Assembly (NCBI RefSeq): GCF_003985125.1
Contig: NZ_ML133592.1
Coordinates: 1 to 56,446, forward strand
Source of the DNA: Rhizobium phaseoli
GTDB taxonomy: Bacteria > Pseudomonadota > Alphaproteobacteria > Rhizobiales > Rhizobiaceae
Length of the DNA: 56,446 nucleotides
Direction: 5' to 3'
Below, piece after piece: positions 27,539 through 35,338 of this stretch; positions within the stretch are counted from its first letter, which is position 1; each line of letters starts with the position of its first letter. The notes under the pieces are model-generated. The model had not been told where the DNA came from, did no database searches, and worked only from the letters and a program-made list of their open reading frames with translations. The translations under genes were made by a program, and so were the position numbers.

Positions 27539-27647
27539 TCGCTCCGCCCGGCGATGAAAAATCGGTAACCATTCTTCGATTGCGGTGACGCGAAGATCTG
27601 ACATGCTGGCTGTGGAGATTGGAACGGGAGGTTCCAGGGAGGCTTGC

Positions 27648-28670
27648 GTGAGAATATTGACCGCTTTTGCTGCGGGCATGGCTTTCTGGCTGTGCGGCGC
27701 AAGCCAAGGCATGAGCGAGGCGCGATTGAACGTCCTGTGCGGCGTCGACGAAGCCTGGTGCATGGCCATGGAAAAAGCGTTCGAAGCCCGCGCGGGTATC
27801 GATATCTCGATGGTTCGCAAGAGCACCGGCGACATACTCGATCAGATCCGGGCCGAAAAATCCCATCCGACAGTGGATGTCTGGTGGGGTGGAACCGGTG
27901 ATGCCCATCTGCAGGCTGCCTCAGAGGATCTGCTCGATCGATACCAGCCCGACCATGAACACGATATGCTGCCTTGGGCGCAGAACTTTTTTGCTATGTC
28001 CGGCTCCCGGTCGGCCGCCATATATGCGGGAGCTTTGGGTTTCGCCTATAATTCCGATCTCCTCGCAGCGCTGAAGCTTCCGGCTCCGACCTGCTGGCAG
28101 GACCTGACGAAAGAGGTCTATCGCGGCCATATCCAGTCCGGCAATCCGAATTCCTCCGGAACCGCTTTCACAATGCTGGCCACCCTCGTGCAGCTCCTCG
28201 GCGAAGAGGAGGCGTTCCGGTACATGGCCGCCCTCAACCGTAATATCGTCGAGTATACTAGGTCCGGCGCGGCGCCGGTAAAGGCTGCCGCCCGCGGTGA
28301 AGTCCTGATCGGCATCTCGTTCATGCATGACGCGGTAACCCTGAAGGAAGCGGGCGCGCCGCTGGTCATCGTCGCTCCCTGCGAAGGAACGGGTTACGAA
28401 ATCGGCGCGGTCAGCATCGTCAAGGGTAGCCGCAATGCCAGGGCCGCCCAGGCATTTGTCGATTTCGCCCTCAGTCCCGAAGGTCAGGCGACAGGCGCTG
28501 CGGCCGGCCAGAACCAGGTTCCGTCGAACGCCAAAGCGGCTCTGCCGCCGGCCGCGCCCGACATCACCATGATCAAGATGGTGGATTATGACTTTGCAAC
28601 ATTCGGCTTGTCCGATGAGCGAAGTCGGCTGTTGACCCGCTTCGACACCGAGATCTCCCCGACCCAATAG
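27648..28670 (+). CDS. Periplasmic binding protein, AfuA-like, first of two
   Basis: This is a solute-binding protein of the family that holds iron- and hexose-phosphate-binding proteins (AfuA-like), 340 residues. A signal peptide begins MRILTAFAAGMAFWLCG. The body reads LNVLCGVDEAWCMAMEKAFE and later VDVWWGGTGDAHLQAASEDL, close to the second binding protein next door. The start is a GTG at 27648 with GGGAGG upstream; an ATG at 27585 would put 21 non-signal residues ahead. It is first in the operon and closest to the divergent kinase pair, so it may serve sensing as well as transport. The ligand is inferred. Confidence 0.82.
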   Translation: MRILTAFAAGMAFWLCGASQGMSEARLNVLCGVDEAWCMAMEKAFEARAGIDISMVRKSTGDILDQIRAEKSHPTVDVWWGGTGDAHLQAASEDLLDRYQPDHEHDMLPWAQNFFAMSGSRSAAIYAGALGFAYNSDLLAALKLPAPTCWQDLTKEVYRGHIQSGNPNSSGTAFTMLATLVQLLGEEEAFRYMAALNRNIVEYTRSGAAPVKAAARGEVLIGISFMHDAVTLKEAGAPLVIVAPCEGTGYEIGAVSIVKGSRNARAAQAFVDFALSPEGQATGAAAGQNQVPSNAKAALPPAAPDITMIKMVDYDFATFGLSDERSRLLTRFDTEISPTQ

Positions 28671-28787
28671 GCCGGGATCCGACTTTCATCCGAACTCGAC
28701 AACACGGTGCGATCGACGCGCCGCGACGGGCAGCGCTTGTGCCGCTGACCCAACACCCTCTCAGACGCAAGCAACAGGAGGATACCC

Positions 28788-29813
28788 ATGCGACTGATAG
28801 TTCTTTCCACGCTTCTTTTTGCCGGAACGGCGCTGGCTGCCGGTTCGGTCCAGGCCGCCGGCGAGCTTAACCTCATCTGCTCGGCCGATGTCGTCATCTG
28901 CGAGCAGATGCAGGGCGACTTCGAAAAGGCTCACGACATCAAGGTCAATATGGTGCGCCTGTCGTCGGGCGAGACCTATGCCAAGATACGCGCCGAGGCC
29001 CGCAACCCGAAGACCGACATCTGGTGGGCCGGCACGGGAGATCCGCATGTCCAGGCAGCATCGGAAAACCTGACGCTGGAATACAAGTCGCCGATGCTCG
29101 ACCAGTTGCAGGATTGGGCCAAAAAGCAGGCGGAGAGCACCGGCTTCAAGACGGTCGGTGTCTACGCCGGTGCACTCGGCTGGGGTTACAACACCGAGAT
29201 CTTCAAGACCAAGGGTTACAAGGAGCCCCGCTGCTGGGCCGATCTCCTGGCGCCGGAATTGAAGGGCGAAATCCAGATCGCCAATCCGAACTCCTCGGGC
29301 ACTGCCTATACGGCTCTCGCTTCGCTGGTGCAGATCATGGGTGAAGACCAGGCCATCGACTATCTGAAAAAACTGAACGCCAACGTCTCGCAATACACCA
29401 AGTCCGGATCGGCTCCGGTGAAGGCGGCGGCACGGGGCGAAACGGCCCTCGGCATCGTCTTCATGCATGACGCCGTCGCCCAGACCGCCGAAGGCTTTCC
29501 GGTCAAATCGGTCGCGCCATGCGAGGGCACCGGCTATGAAATCGGCTCCATGTCGATCATCAAAGGCGCCCGCAATCTCGACAACGCCAAGGTCTGGTAC
29601 GATTGGGCGCTGCGGCCCGAAGTGCAATCGCGCATGAAGGATGCCAAGTCCTTCCAGCTGCCGTCGAACAAATCGGCGGAGGTGCCGAAGGAGGCGCCGA
29701 AGTTCGAGGACATCAAGCTGATCGACTACGACTTCAAGACCTATGGCGATCCGGCAAAGCGCAAGGCCCTGCTGGAGCGCTGGGACCGGGAAGTCGGCGC
29801 CGTTGCCAACTGA
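28788..29813 (+). CDS. Periplasmic binding protein, AfuA-like, second of two
   Basis: This is a paralogue of the preceding gene (341 residues) with a signal peptide (MRLIVLSTLLFAGTALAAG, cut near VQAA). It keeps the same landmarks: LNLICSADVVICEQMQGDFE, TDIWWAGTGDPHVQAASENL, IANPNSSGTAYTAL and GETALGIVFMHDAV. An AGGAGG ribosome site precedes the ATG. It is followed by a strong hairpin and then the permease gene, which is the usual layout for an abundant transport binding protein. It probably feeds the permease at 29902-32133 with a phosphorylated sugar or related anion. Confidence 0.86.
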   Translation: MRLIVLSTLLFAGTALAAGSVQAAGELNLICSADVVICEQMQGDFEKAHDIKVNMVRLSSGETYAKIRAEARNPKTDIWWAGTGDPHVQAASENLTLEYKSPMLDQLQDWAKKQAESTGFKTVGVYAGALGWGYNTEIFKTKGYKEPRCWADLLAPELKGEIQIANPNSSGTAYTALASLVQIMGEDQAIDYLKKLNANVSQYTKSGSAPVKAAARGETALGIVFMHDAVAQTAEGFPVKSVAPCEGTGYEIGSMSIIKGARNLDNAKVWYDWALRPEVQSRMKDAKSFQLPSNKSAEVPKEAPKFEDIKLIDYDFKTYGDPAKRKALLERWDREVGAVAN

Positions 29814-29828
29814 AGATCCACGAGTGGC

Positions 29829-29858
29829 GCGGCATCCCGGACGGATCCGGGGTGCCGC
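29829..29858 (+). other. Strong intergenic hairpin between binding-protein and permease genes
   Basis: GCGGCATCCCGGA (29829-29841) pairs with TCCGGGGTGCCGC (29846-29858) around a 4-nt loop, with a single T-G wobble. There is no T-tract. Hairpins in this place can protect the binding-protein message from decay and lower read-through into the membrane genes. It starts 15 bp after the binding-protein stop. Confidence 0.6.
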
Positions 29859-29901
29859 TCGATTCTCCCATTTCATCAACGTGAAATAAGCGAGGTATGC
29901 C

Positions 29902-32133
29902 ATGAGACGTGGCAATCGCCGATTGGACATCGTCCTTGGCCTGGGGGCATCTGCCCTGATCCTGGTCCCGTGGTATCGCATCGAGGGCGGCTTTTTCGGA
30001 TTCAAGTGGCTGTCTGCCTTCCCGTTCTCCGCCGATACGGCGCCAGGGCTGCTGCAAATCCTGCAGCATGGACGAACCTGGCTTGCCGGTGTGGTCCTGC
30101 TATATTTGCTCGGCTGTTTGGCGCGCCTGGTGCGCGATCCGATGCGGCGCGGAACCTTGCTCGCCTCGCTCGGCGCCGTCGGCTTCGTCTTCCTGTCTCT
30201 GCAGGGGTTGGCGATCGGCTTTTCCGGCTGGACCTGGGCAATCAGTGAAAACCTGTTCGGCATATTGTCCGAGGGACAGCCGTCGATGGGTGCCGGCGCG
30301 GTCCTCCTGGCGCTCGTCTTCGTTCTCCTCTTTGCGTTCGGACTGGCCGAACGCGGGGTGATGAGGGGAGATGCCTTCATCGTCGGCTCGATTTGCATTC
30401 TCGCGTTTCTGGTCACCGTCTTCGTTTTCTACCCGATCGGCAGCATGTTCATCGCTTCGGTGCAGGACTTCGATGGCTCCTTCAATCCAGATGGCCTTAT
30501 ACGCAACATTCAGGACCCCGGCATTTGGAGCCTCGGCTGCATAGCGGGCGAAGAACGTTGCGGCGTTGCCTGGCGCACGCTCCTTCTCGCCGTCATGACC
30601 GCTTCCGGCTCGACCCTGCTCGGCCTTGGCTTTGCGCTGGTGGCGACGCGCACGCGCTTTCCGTTCAAAAAGGGATTGCGCCTGCTGACGGTGCTGCCGA
30701 TCATCACACCGCCCTTCGTCATCGGCTTGGCGCTGACGCTGCTGTTCGGCCGCGCCGGGGTCATTACCGAGGCCTTGTCCAGTCTGTTGGGTATCGAGCC
30801 AGGCCGCTGGCTCTATGGGCTCACCGGCATCTGGATCGCCCAGGTGCTCTCCTTTACGCCGATCGCCTTCCTCGTCCTTATCGGCGTCGTCGAAGGCGTC
30901 AGCCCCTCGATGGAAGAGGCATCGCAGACCCTGCGTGCCGGCCGCTGGCGCACGTTCTGGCGCGTCTCCCTGCCGCTGATGAAGCCGGGTCTCGCCAACG
31001 CCTTCCTGATCGGCTTCATCGAGAGCATGGCCGATTTCGGCAATCCGCTCGTGCTTGGCGGCACGCATGGCGTACTTTCGACGGAAATCTTTTTTGCGGT
31101 CGTCGGATCGCAGAACGATCCGTCGCGCGCGGCCGTTCTTGCCATTGTGCTCCTCTGCTTCACGCTCTCGGCATTCCTCGCTCAGCGTCTCTGGCTATCG
31201 GGCAAAAGCTTTGCCACGGTCACCGGCAAGGGCGACAGCGGCGCTCACATCGCGTTGCCGCGCGGCCTCTCCATTGCCGTGCATGCGGTGGTCGTTCCGT
31301 GGATGATTTTCACCGTCATCGTTTATGGAATGATCCTGGTCGGCGGCTTCGTGAAAACCTGGGGCCTCGACAACTCGCTGACGCTCGACCATTACGCTCG
31401 CGCCTTCTCGATCGGTCTCGACAATGGCGGGGTCGCGTGGACCGGCGTGGCGTGGAACTCCTTCTGGACGACGATGGAAATCGCGCTCGTCTCCGCGCCC
31501 CTGACCGCTGCGGTGGGCCTGCTCACGGCCTATATCATCGTACGGCAGAAATTCGTCGGGCGGAACATCTTCGAATTCGCGCTGATGATGAGCTTCGCCA
31601 TTCCCGGAACGGTCATCGGCGTCAGCTACATCATGGCTTTCAACCTGCCTCCGATCGAGATGACCGGCTCGGCGCTGATCCTCATCCTCTGCTTCGTCTT
31701 CCGCAACATGCCGGTCGGCGTACGCGGCGGGATCGCGGCGATGAGCCAGCTCGACAAGAGCCTGGACGAGGCGTCGCTCACTTTGCGTGCGGACAGTTTC
31801 CGGACGATCCGCAAGGTGATCCTGCCGCTGCTGCGGCCAGCCATCACCGCTGCCCTAGTCTACTCTTTCGTGCGCGCCATAACCTCGATCAGCGCCGTCA
31901 TTTTCCTCGTCAGCGCGGAATACAACATGGCCACGTCCTATATCGTCGGCCTCGTCGAGAATGGCGAATACGGCGTGGCGATCGCCTATTCATCCATGCT
32001 GATCGTGGTGATGAGCATTGTCATCGCCGGCTTCCAGCTCGTCGTCGGCGAGCGCCGCCTACGCCGCGAAAATCGCGTCGCCGGCACCAGCTCAGCTCCC
32101 TCTATTCCTCTCGGTCAGGAGAAAACAGCATGA
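29902..32133 (+). CDS. Fused two-domain ABC permease, AfuB-like
   Basis: This inner-membrane protein has 743 residues and two permease domains in one chain. The two EAA loops read EEASQTLRAGRWRTFWRVSL (first half) and DEASLTLRADSFRTIRKVIL (second half). A fused permease of about 700 residues is typical of the FbpB/AfuB group, and the extra N-terminal hydrophobic stretch is common there. The ATG at 29902 follows GCGAGG. The stop overlaps the ATPase start (ATGA), so the two are coupled. It should form the channel for the ligand of the binding proteins upstream. Confidence 0.87.
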   Translation: MRRGNRRLDIVLGLGASALILVPWYRIEGGFFGFKWLSAFPFSADTAPGLLQILQHGRTWLAGVVLLYLLGCLARLVRDPMRRGTLLASLGAVGFVFLSLQGLAIGFSGWTWAISENLFGILSEGQPSMGAGAVLLALVFVLLFAFGLAERGVMRGDAFIVGSICILAFLVTVFVFYPIGSMFIASVQDFDGSFNPDGLIRNIQDPGIWSLGCIAGEERCGVAWRTLLLAVMTASGSTLLGLGFALVATRTRFPFKKGLRLLTVLPIITPPFVIGLALTLLFGRAGVITEALSSLLGIEPGRWLYGLTGIWIAQVLSFTPIAFLVLIGVVEGVSPSMEEASQTLRAGRWRTFWRVSLPLMKPGLANAFLIGFIESMADFGNPLVLGGTHGVLSTEIFFAVVGSQNDPSRAAVLAIVLLCFTLSAFLAQRLWLSGKSFATVTGKGDSGAHIALPRGLSIAVHAVVVPWMIFTVIVYGMILVGGFVKTWGLDNSLTLDHYARAFSIGLDNGGVAWTGVAWNSFWTTMEIALVSAPLTAAVGLLTAYIIVRQKFVGRNIFEFALMMSFAIPGTVIGVSYIMAFNLPPIEMTGSALILILCFVFRNMPVGVRGGIAAMSQLDKSLDEASLTLRADSFRTIRKVILPLLRPAITAALVYSFVRAITSISAVIFLVSAEYNMATSYIVGLVENGEYGVAIAYSSMLIVVMSIVIAGFQLVVGERRLRRENRVAGTSSAPSIPLGQEKTA

Positions 32134-33191
32134 TCACCGTCAAACCCGGTTCCGTCATCTTCCAGAATGTCCGCAAGTCTTTCGGTGCATTCACGGCCAT
32201 TCCCGACCTTTCCCTCTCGATCGAGCCGGGCACGCTCGTGACCTTGCTCGGCCCATCCGGCTGCGGCAAAACTACCACGCTGCGCATGCTGGCCGGGCTC
32301 GAGCATCCGACATCCGGACGTATTCTGATCGGCGGCGCCGACGTTACCATGCTGCCCGCCAATGAGCGCGACGTGTCGATGGTGTTTCAGTCCTATGCCC
32401 TGTTTCCGCATATGACTTCGCTGGATAATGTCGCTTATGGTCTGCAGTCGTCGGGCCTCGGCAAGAAGGAAGCGCGGGAAAAGGCCGAGGAAGGATTGAA
32501 TCTCGTCGGCCTTGCGGGCATGGGCCATCGCCTGCCGGCCGAGCTTTCCGGCGGCCAGCAGCAACGCGTCGCGGTTGCCCGCGCGCTTGTGCTCGAGCCG
32601 CAGGTGCTGCTGCTCGACGAACCGCTCTCCAACCTCGATGCCCGCCTGCGCCGCCGGGTGCGCACGGAAATCCGCGAACTGCAGCAGCGGCTCGGCTTCA
32701 CCGCCGTTTACGTTACCCATGACCAGGATGAGGCCCTGGCGGTGTCAGACCGCATCATCGTCATGAAGGATGGCGAGATTGCCCAGTCCGGGACGCCGCG
32801 TGAGCTCTATGAAGCGCCGGCATCGTCCTTCATCGCCGATTTCATGGGCGAGGCCAATGTCATCCCTTGCGAGGTGATCGGCGTCGAAGGGACGGAGGCG
32901 CTTATCCGCGTGGCCGGTGTGGATCATCGTTTGCCAAGCCGCAGCGCAAAGCCCGGCATGGCAAAACTCGCTGTCAGGCCCGGATCGATCACCATAGCGG
33001 CAGCCGGCCAGCGCGGGCTGTCGGGACGCGTACTCCACAGTGCCTATCTCGGCGGACATGTCGAATATGAGATCGAAACCGATGTCGGAACGCTCTTCAT
33101 CATCGACCATGCCGTCGACAGAAACCTACCGCCTGCGAGCGATGTCACACTCGGGTTCGAGAACCGCGGCATTGCGCTGATCAATGCCTGA
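32130..33191 (+). CDS. ABC transporter ATPase with TOBE domain, AfuC-like
   Basis: This is the ATPase of the importer, 353 residues. Walker A is GPSGCGKTT, the signature is LSGGQQQRVAVARAL, Walker B is VLLLDEPLSNLDARL, and the switch histidine is in YVTHDQDEALAV. The last third is a TOBE-type regulatory domain. The start at 32130 lies inside the permease stop. Its own stop codon (33189-33191) falls within the first copy of the 15-bp tandem repeat. The family covers iron, putrescine and sugar-phosphate importers; the context favours a sugar phosphate. Confidence 0.88.
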   Translation: MITVKPGSVIFQNVRKSFGAFTAIPDLSLSIEPGTLVTLLGPSGCGKTTTLRMLAGLEHPTSGRILIGGADVTMLPANERDVSMVFQSYALFPHMTSLDNVAYGLQSSGLGKKEAREKAEEGLNLVGLAGMGHRLPAELSGGQQQRVAVARALVLEPQVLLLDEPLSNLDARLRRRVRTEIRELQQRLGFTAVYVTHDQDEALAVSDRIIVMKDGEIAQSGTPRELYEAPASSFIADFMGEANVIPCEVIGVEGTEALIRVAGVDHRLPSRSAKPGMAKLAVRPGSITIAAAGQRGLSGRVLHSAYLGGHVEYEIETDVGTLFIIDHAVDRNLPPASDVTLGFENRGIALINA

Positions 33192-33245
33192 AACATTTGG
33201 GCCTGAAACATTTGGGCCTGAAACATTTGGGCCTGAAACATTTGG
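33186..33245 (+). repeat. Four perfect tandem copies of a 15-bp unit
   Basis: The unit GCCTGAAACATTTGG occurs four times without a mismatch at 33186-33200, 33201-33215, 33216-33230 and 33231-33245. The first copy contains the ATPase stop codon, and the last ends 22 bp before the phosphatase start. Perfect copies suggest recent slippage. Changes in copy number would alter the spacing between the two genes in 15-bp steps. The unit length is a multiple of three, so a reading frame through it stays open. Confidence 0.9.
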
Positions 33246-33267
33246 AATGCGAATAAAGGATAGCAAT

Positions 33268-34095
33268 ATGACGATGCATGACAGCGACCTGGAGCGACGC
33301 TTCACCCTGGCCAAATCCCTTGCTGCGGAAGCTGGTGCTTTGGCGCTCGACTATTTCAATAGGCGCGAGACTCTCGTAATCGAGACAAAGCGCGATCTTC
33401 AGGATGTCGTCTCGATCGCGGATCGCAACGTCGAGACCTTCCTGCGCGAGCAGGTTGCAGCAGCAATTCCCGAGGACGGTTTCCTCGGCGAGGAGTTCGG
33501 CCATCAAGCCGGACGTTCCGGCTACACCTGGGTTGTCGATCCAATCGACGGCACCGCGCCCTTCGTCAATGGCATGCCCACCTGGTGCGTTTCGATCGCT
33601 GTCCTGCACCAGGGCATCCCGGTCGTCGGCGTGATCCAGGTGCCTTGCGCGAACGAGCTTTATGCCGCCGCCCTTGGCCTTGGCGCGAGCTTGAATGACG
33701 AGACGCTTTTGCTCGATCCCTCCCGCACGATACAGAACGCCATGACGGGCATTGGCTGCAATACGCATGTCGCTCCGGACGTTGTCGGCTCCATCATAAC
33801 GGCTTTGCTCGCCCGCGGCGGCACGTTCATTCGGAACGGTTCCGGAGCGCTGATGCTTGCCTACGTGGCGGCAGGGCGTCTTGTCGGCTATTATGAACCT
33901 CACATGCGGGCTTGGGACTGCATGGCGGGCTATTGCCTGGTCAAAGAAGCTGGGGGCGGGTACCTGCCCTTCCCGACCGAAGGCGAAGATTTGTTCAAGG
34001 GGCATCCCGTCCTTGCCAGCAACGTTTCCGCCTATCCGGAGCTGTTGGCGATTCACAATTCAATTCTACGCGACGGTAATAGCACCGCATTGTAG
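33268..34095 (+). CDS. Inositol-monophosphatase-family phosphatase
   Basis: This is a lithium-sensitive-type sugar/inositol phosphatase of 275 residues. The metal-binding motifs are visible as GEEFG and DPIDGTAPF, with YYEPHMRAWDCMAGYCLVKE near the C-terminus. The start at 33268 has AAAGGA 7 bp upstream; an upstream in-frame reading through the tandem repeat begins MPETFG and would add a repetitive leader, so it is rejected. It is the last gene of the importer operon. It probably removes phosphate from the imported compound inside the cell, or from a close product; the substrate is inferred. Confidence 0.85.
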   Translation: MTMHDSDLERRFTLAKSLAAEAGALALDYFNRRETLVIETKRDLQDVVSIADRNVETFLREQVAAAIPEDGFLGEEFGHQAGRSGYTWVVDPIDGTAPFVNGMPTWCVSIAVLHQGIPVVGVIQVPCANELYAAALGLGASLNDETLLLDPSRTIQNAMTGIGCNTHVAPDVVGSIITALLARGGTFIRNGSGALMLAYVAAGRLVGYYEPHMRAWDCMAGYCLVKEAGGGYLPFPTEGEDLFKGHPVLASNVSAYPELLAIHNSILRDGNSTAL

Positions 34096-34226
34096 AGGCA
34101 GGCTACGTGGCGGCGAGCGTACGGCCGACAACGGCGGATGGTTGCGCATACAAGCGATTGTCATAATCTGCCATGAACACGCTCAGGCGGGTGAAGAATC
34201 AGCAATTTCAACAATCCCCAATCGCC

Positions 34227-34781
34227 ATGAAGACTCCGAGAAAACGCAGCAAGCCTCGACCAGACAAGTCTCAGCCATTGCTGCGGCAACTCGCCGCCGT
34301 GCCTGCCAAGCTGTTTTCGGGGGCATTCCGCCAACAATACGGCGCGATTTGCTTCCGCTACGCCAATGATGGACCGGGGATCGAAATCCTGGTGATCACA
34401 TCGCGCGAGAGTGCGCGCTGGGTCATTCCGAAAGGGTGGCCGATGAAAGGGAAGAAACCGTTTGAAGCGGCGGCGATCGAAGCCTGGGAGGAAGCCGGCG
34501 TGCGCGGGGCGGTGAGGAAAAAGCCGGTCGGCCGCTACACCTATCTGAAAGAACTCGACGATGGTGACGTAGCCCCCTGCATCGTCGATTTGTTTCAGGT
34601 TGAAGTCACCGAGATCAGCGACGATTTCAAGGAGCAAGGCCAGCGCATTCTCGAATGGGTCAGCCCCGATGAAGCGGCACGACGCGTTCGGGAGGTCGAG
34701 CTCAAGTCGCTGCTCGTTGAGTTTGAAGTCCGTGGGCGCACAAAGCGCGATCCTCGCCGAAGGCCGTCACCTCTCAAGTAA
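34227..34781 (+). CDS. NUDIX hydrolase
   Basis: This 184-residue protein carries a NUDIX box (GKKPFEAAAIEAWEEAGVRG, with EEAG as the metal-binding part), so it should hydrolyse a nucleoside diphosphate linked to some group X. The N-terminus is strongly basic (MKTPRKRSKPRPDKS), which is compatible with binding a polyanion such as a polyphosphate inositol or nucleotide. Diphosphoinositol-polyphosphate hydrolases have similar boxes. Neither the start at 34227 nor the alternative at 34173 has a good ribosome site. It is 37 bp ahead of the HxlR gene and may share its operator region. Confidence 0.8.
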   Translation: MKTPRKRSKPRPDKSQPLLRQLAAVPAKLFSGAFRQQYGAICFRYANDGPGIEILVITSRESARWVIPKGWPMKGKKPFEAAAIEAWEEAGVRGAVRKKPVGRYTYLKELDDGDVAPCIVDLFQVEVTEISDDFKEQGQRILEWVSPDEAARRVREVELKSLLVEFEVRGRTKRDPRRRPSPLK

Positions 34782-34800
34782 CTTGCATCATGAAAGTCAC
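34778..34800. promoter_or_regulatory. Candidate HxlR operator (GTAACTT-N9-AAGTCAC)
   Basis: An inverted repeat with one mismatch (GTAACTT at 34778-34784, AAGTCAC at 34794-34800) lies 18 bp before the HxlR gene start. HxlR-family repressors often bind inverted repeats close to their own start. It overlaps the stop of the NUDIX gene, so it may act as an internal operator. Confidence 0.42.
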
Positions 34801-34818
34801 TGCTGTAATGACATTTCC

Positions 34819-35325
34819 ATGCAGCGGACGAGCTTCAGTCAATTCAAATGCCCGGCGGCGCGCGCGCTCGACAGCGTCGGTGACTGGTGGAGCATTCTGA
34901 TCCTGCGTGATGCCTTCCAGGGGTTGTCGCGCTTCGATGAATTCCAGAAAAGCCTCGGCGTGGCGCCGAACATCCTGACGCGGCGGCTCAAACATCTGAC
35001 CGATCAGGGGCTGTTCGAACGACGGCTCTACCAGCAGCGCCCTGCCCGCTACGAATATCGGCTGACGGACAAGGGCCGCGATTTCTTTCCGGTGCTGATG
35101 ACGCTGTTTTCCTGGGGAAACCGCCACATGCCGGAGGAAGATCTCTCCTTTCTGCTCAGTGACGCCGCCTCCGGCAGAGAGCGCCAAACCATGCTGGTCG
35201 ACGCACGGACCGGCGAAGAAGTGACACCCGAAAACACCAGCCTGCTTGCAGGCCCTGCAGCCGATGACGAGGTACGTGCGCGGATCGCCCGCATGCGTGC
35301 CTGGTATCTCGGCATCGACGCATAG
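34819..35325 (+). CDS. HxlR-family transcriptional regulator
   Basis: This is a 168-residue winged-helix regulator of the HxlR group. It opens with FSQFKCPAARALDSVGDWWS and continues ILILRDAFQGLSRFDEFQ, the usual family start. Cysteine 11 sits where redox-sensing members have their reactive cysteine, so thiol or electrophile sensing is possible. The C-terminal third is longer than in the smallest family members. The ribosome site before 34819 is weak. The FabF-like gene starts 13 bp downstream, so the two are probably cotranscribed and that gene is a likely target. Confidence 0.86.
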   Translation: MQRTSFSQFKCPAARALDSVGDWWSILILRDAFQGLSRFDEFQKSLGVAPNILTRRLKHLTDQGLFERRLYQQRPARYEYRLTDKGRDFFPVLMTLFSWGNRHMPEEDLSFLLSDAASGRERQTMLVDARTGEEVTPENTSLLAGPAADDEVRARIARMRAWYLGIDA

Positions 35326-35338
35326 AGAGGAAAATATC

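Noticed and set aside
30393..33191. A very long open frame overlapping the permease gene on the same strand, read as one protein with the ATPase
   Set aside because: Only the part from 32130 codes for a known family. The earlier part is arginine-rich shadow sequence over the permease, typical of GC-rich DNA.
33186..33245. CRISPR-like array
   Set aside because: The repeats are directly adjacent with no spacers and are only 15 bp long.
33184..33267. PETFG-repeat leader as the real N-terminus of the phosphatase
   Set aside because: A better ribosome site precedes 33268, and the leader would start inside the ATPase stop region. Kept as a possibility only in the repeat finding.
33044..33314. Minus-strand frames spelling MFQAQ repeats
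   Set aside because: They are the reverse of the 15-bp DNA repeat and run into the ATPase and phosphatase genes.
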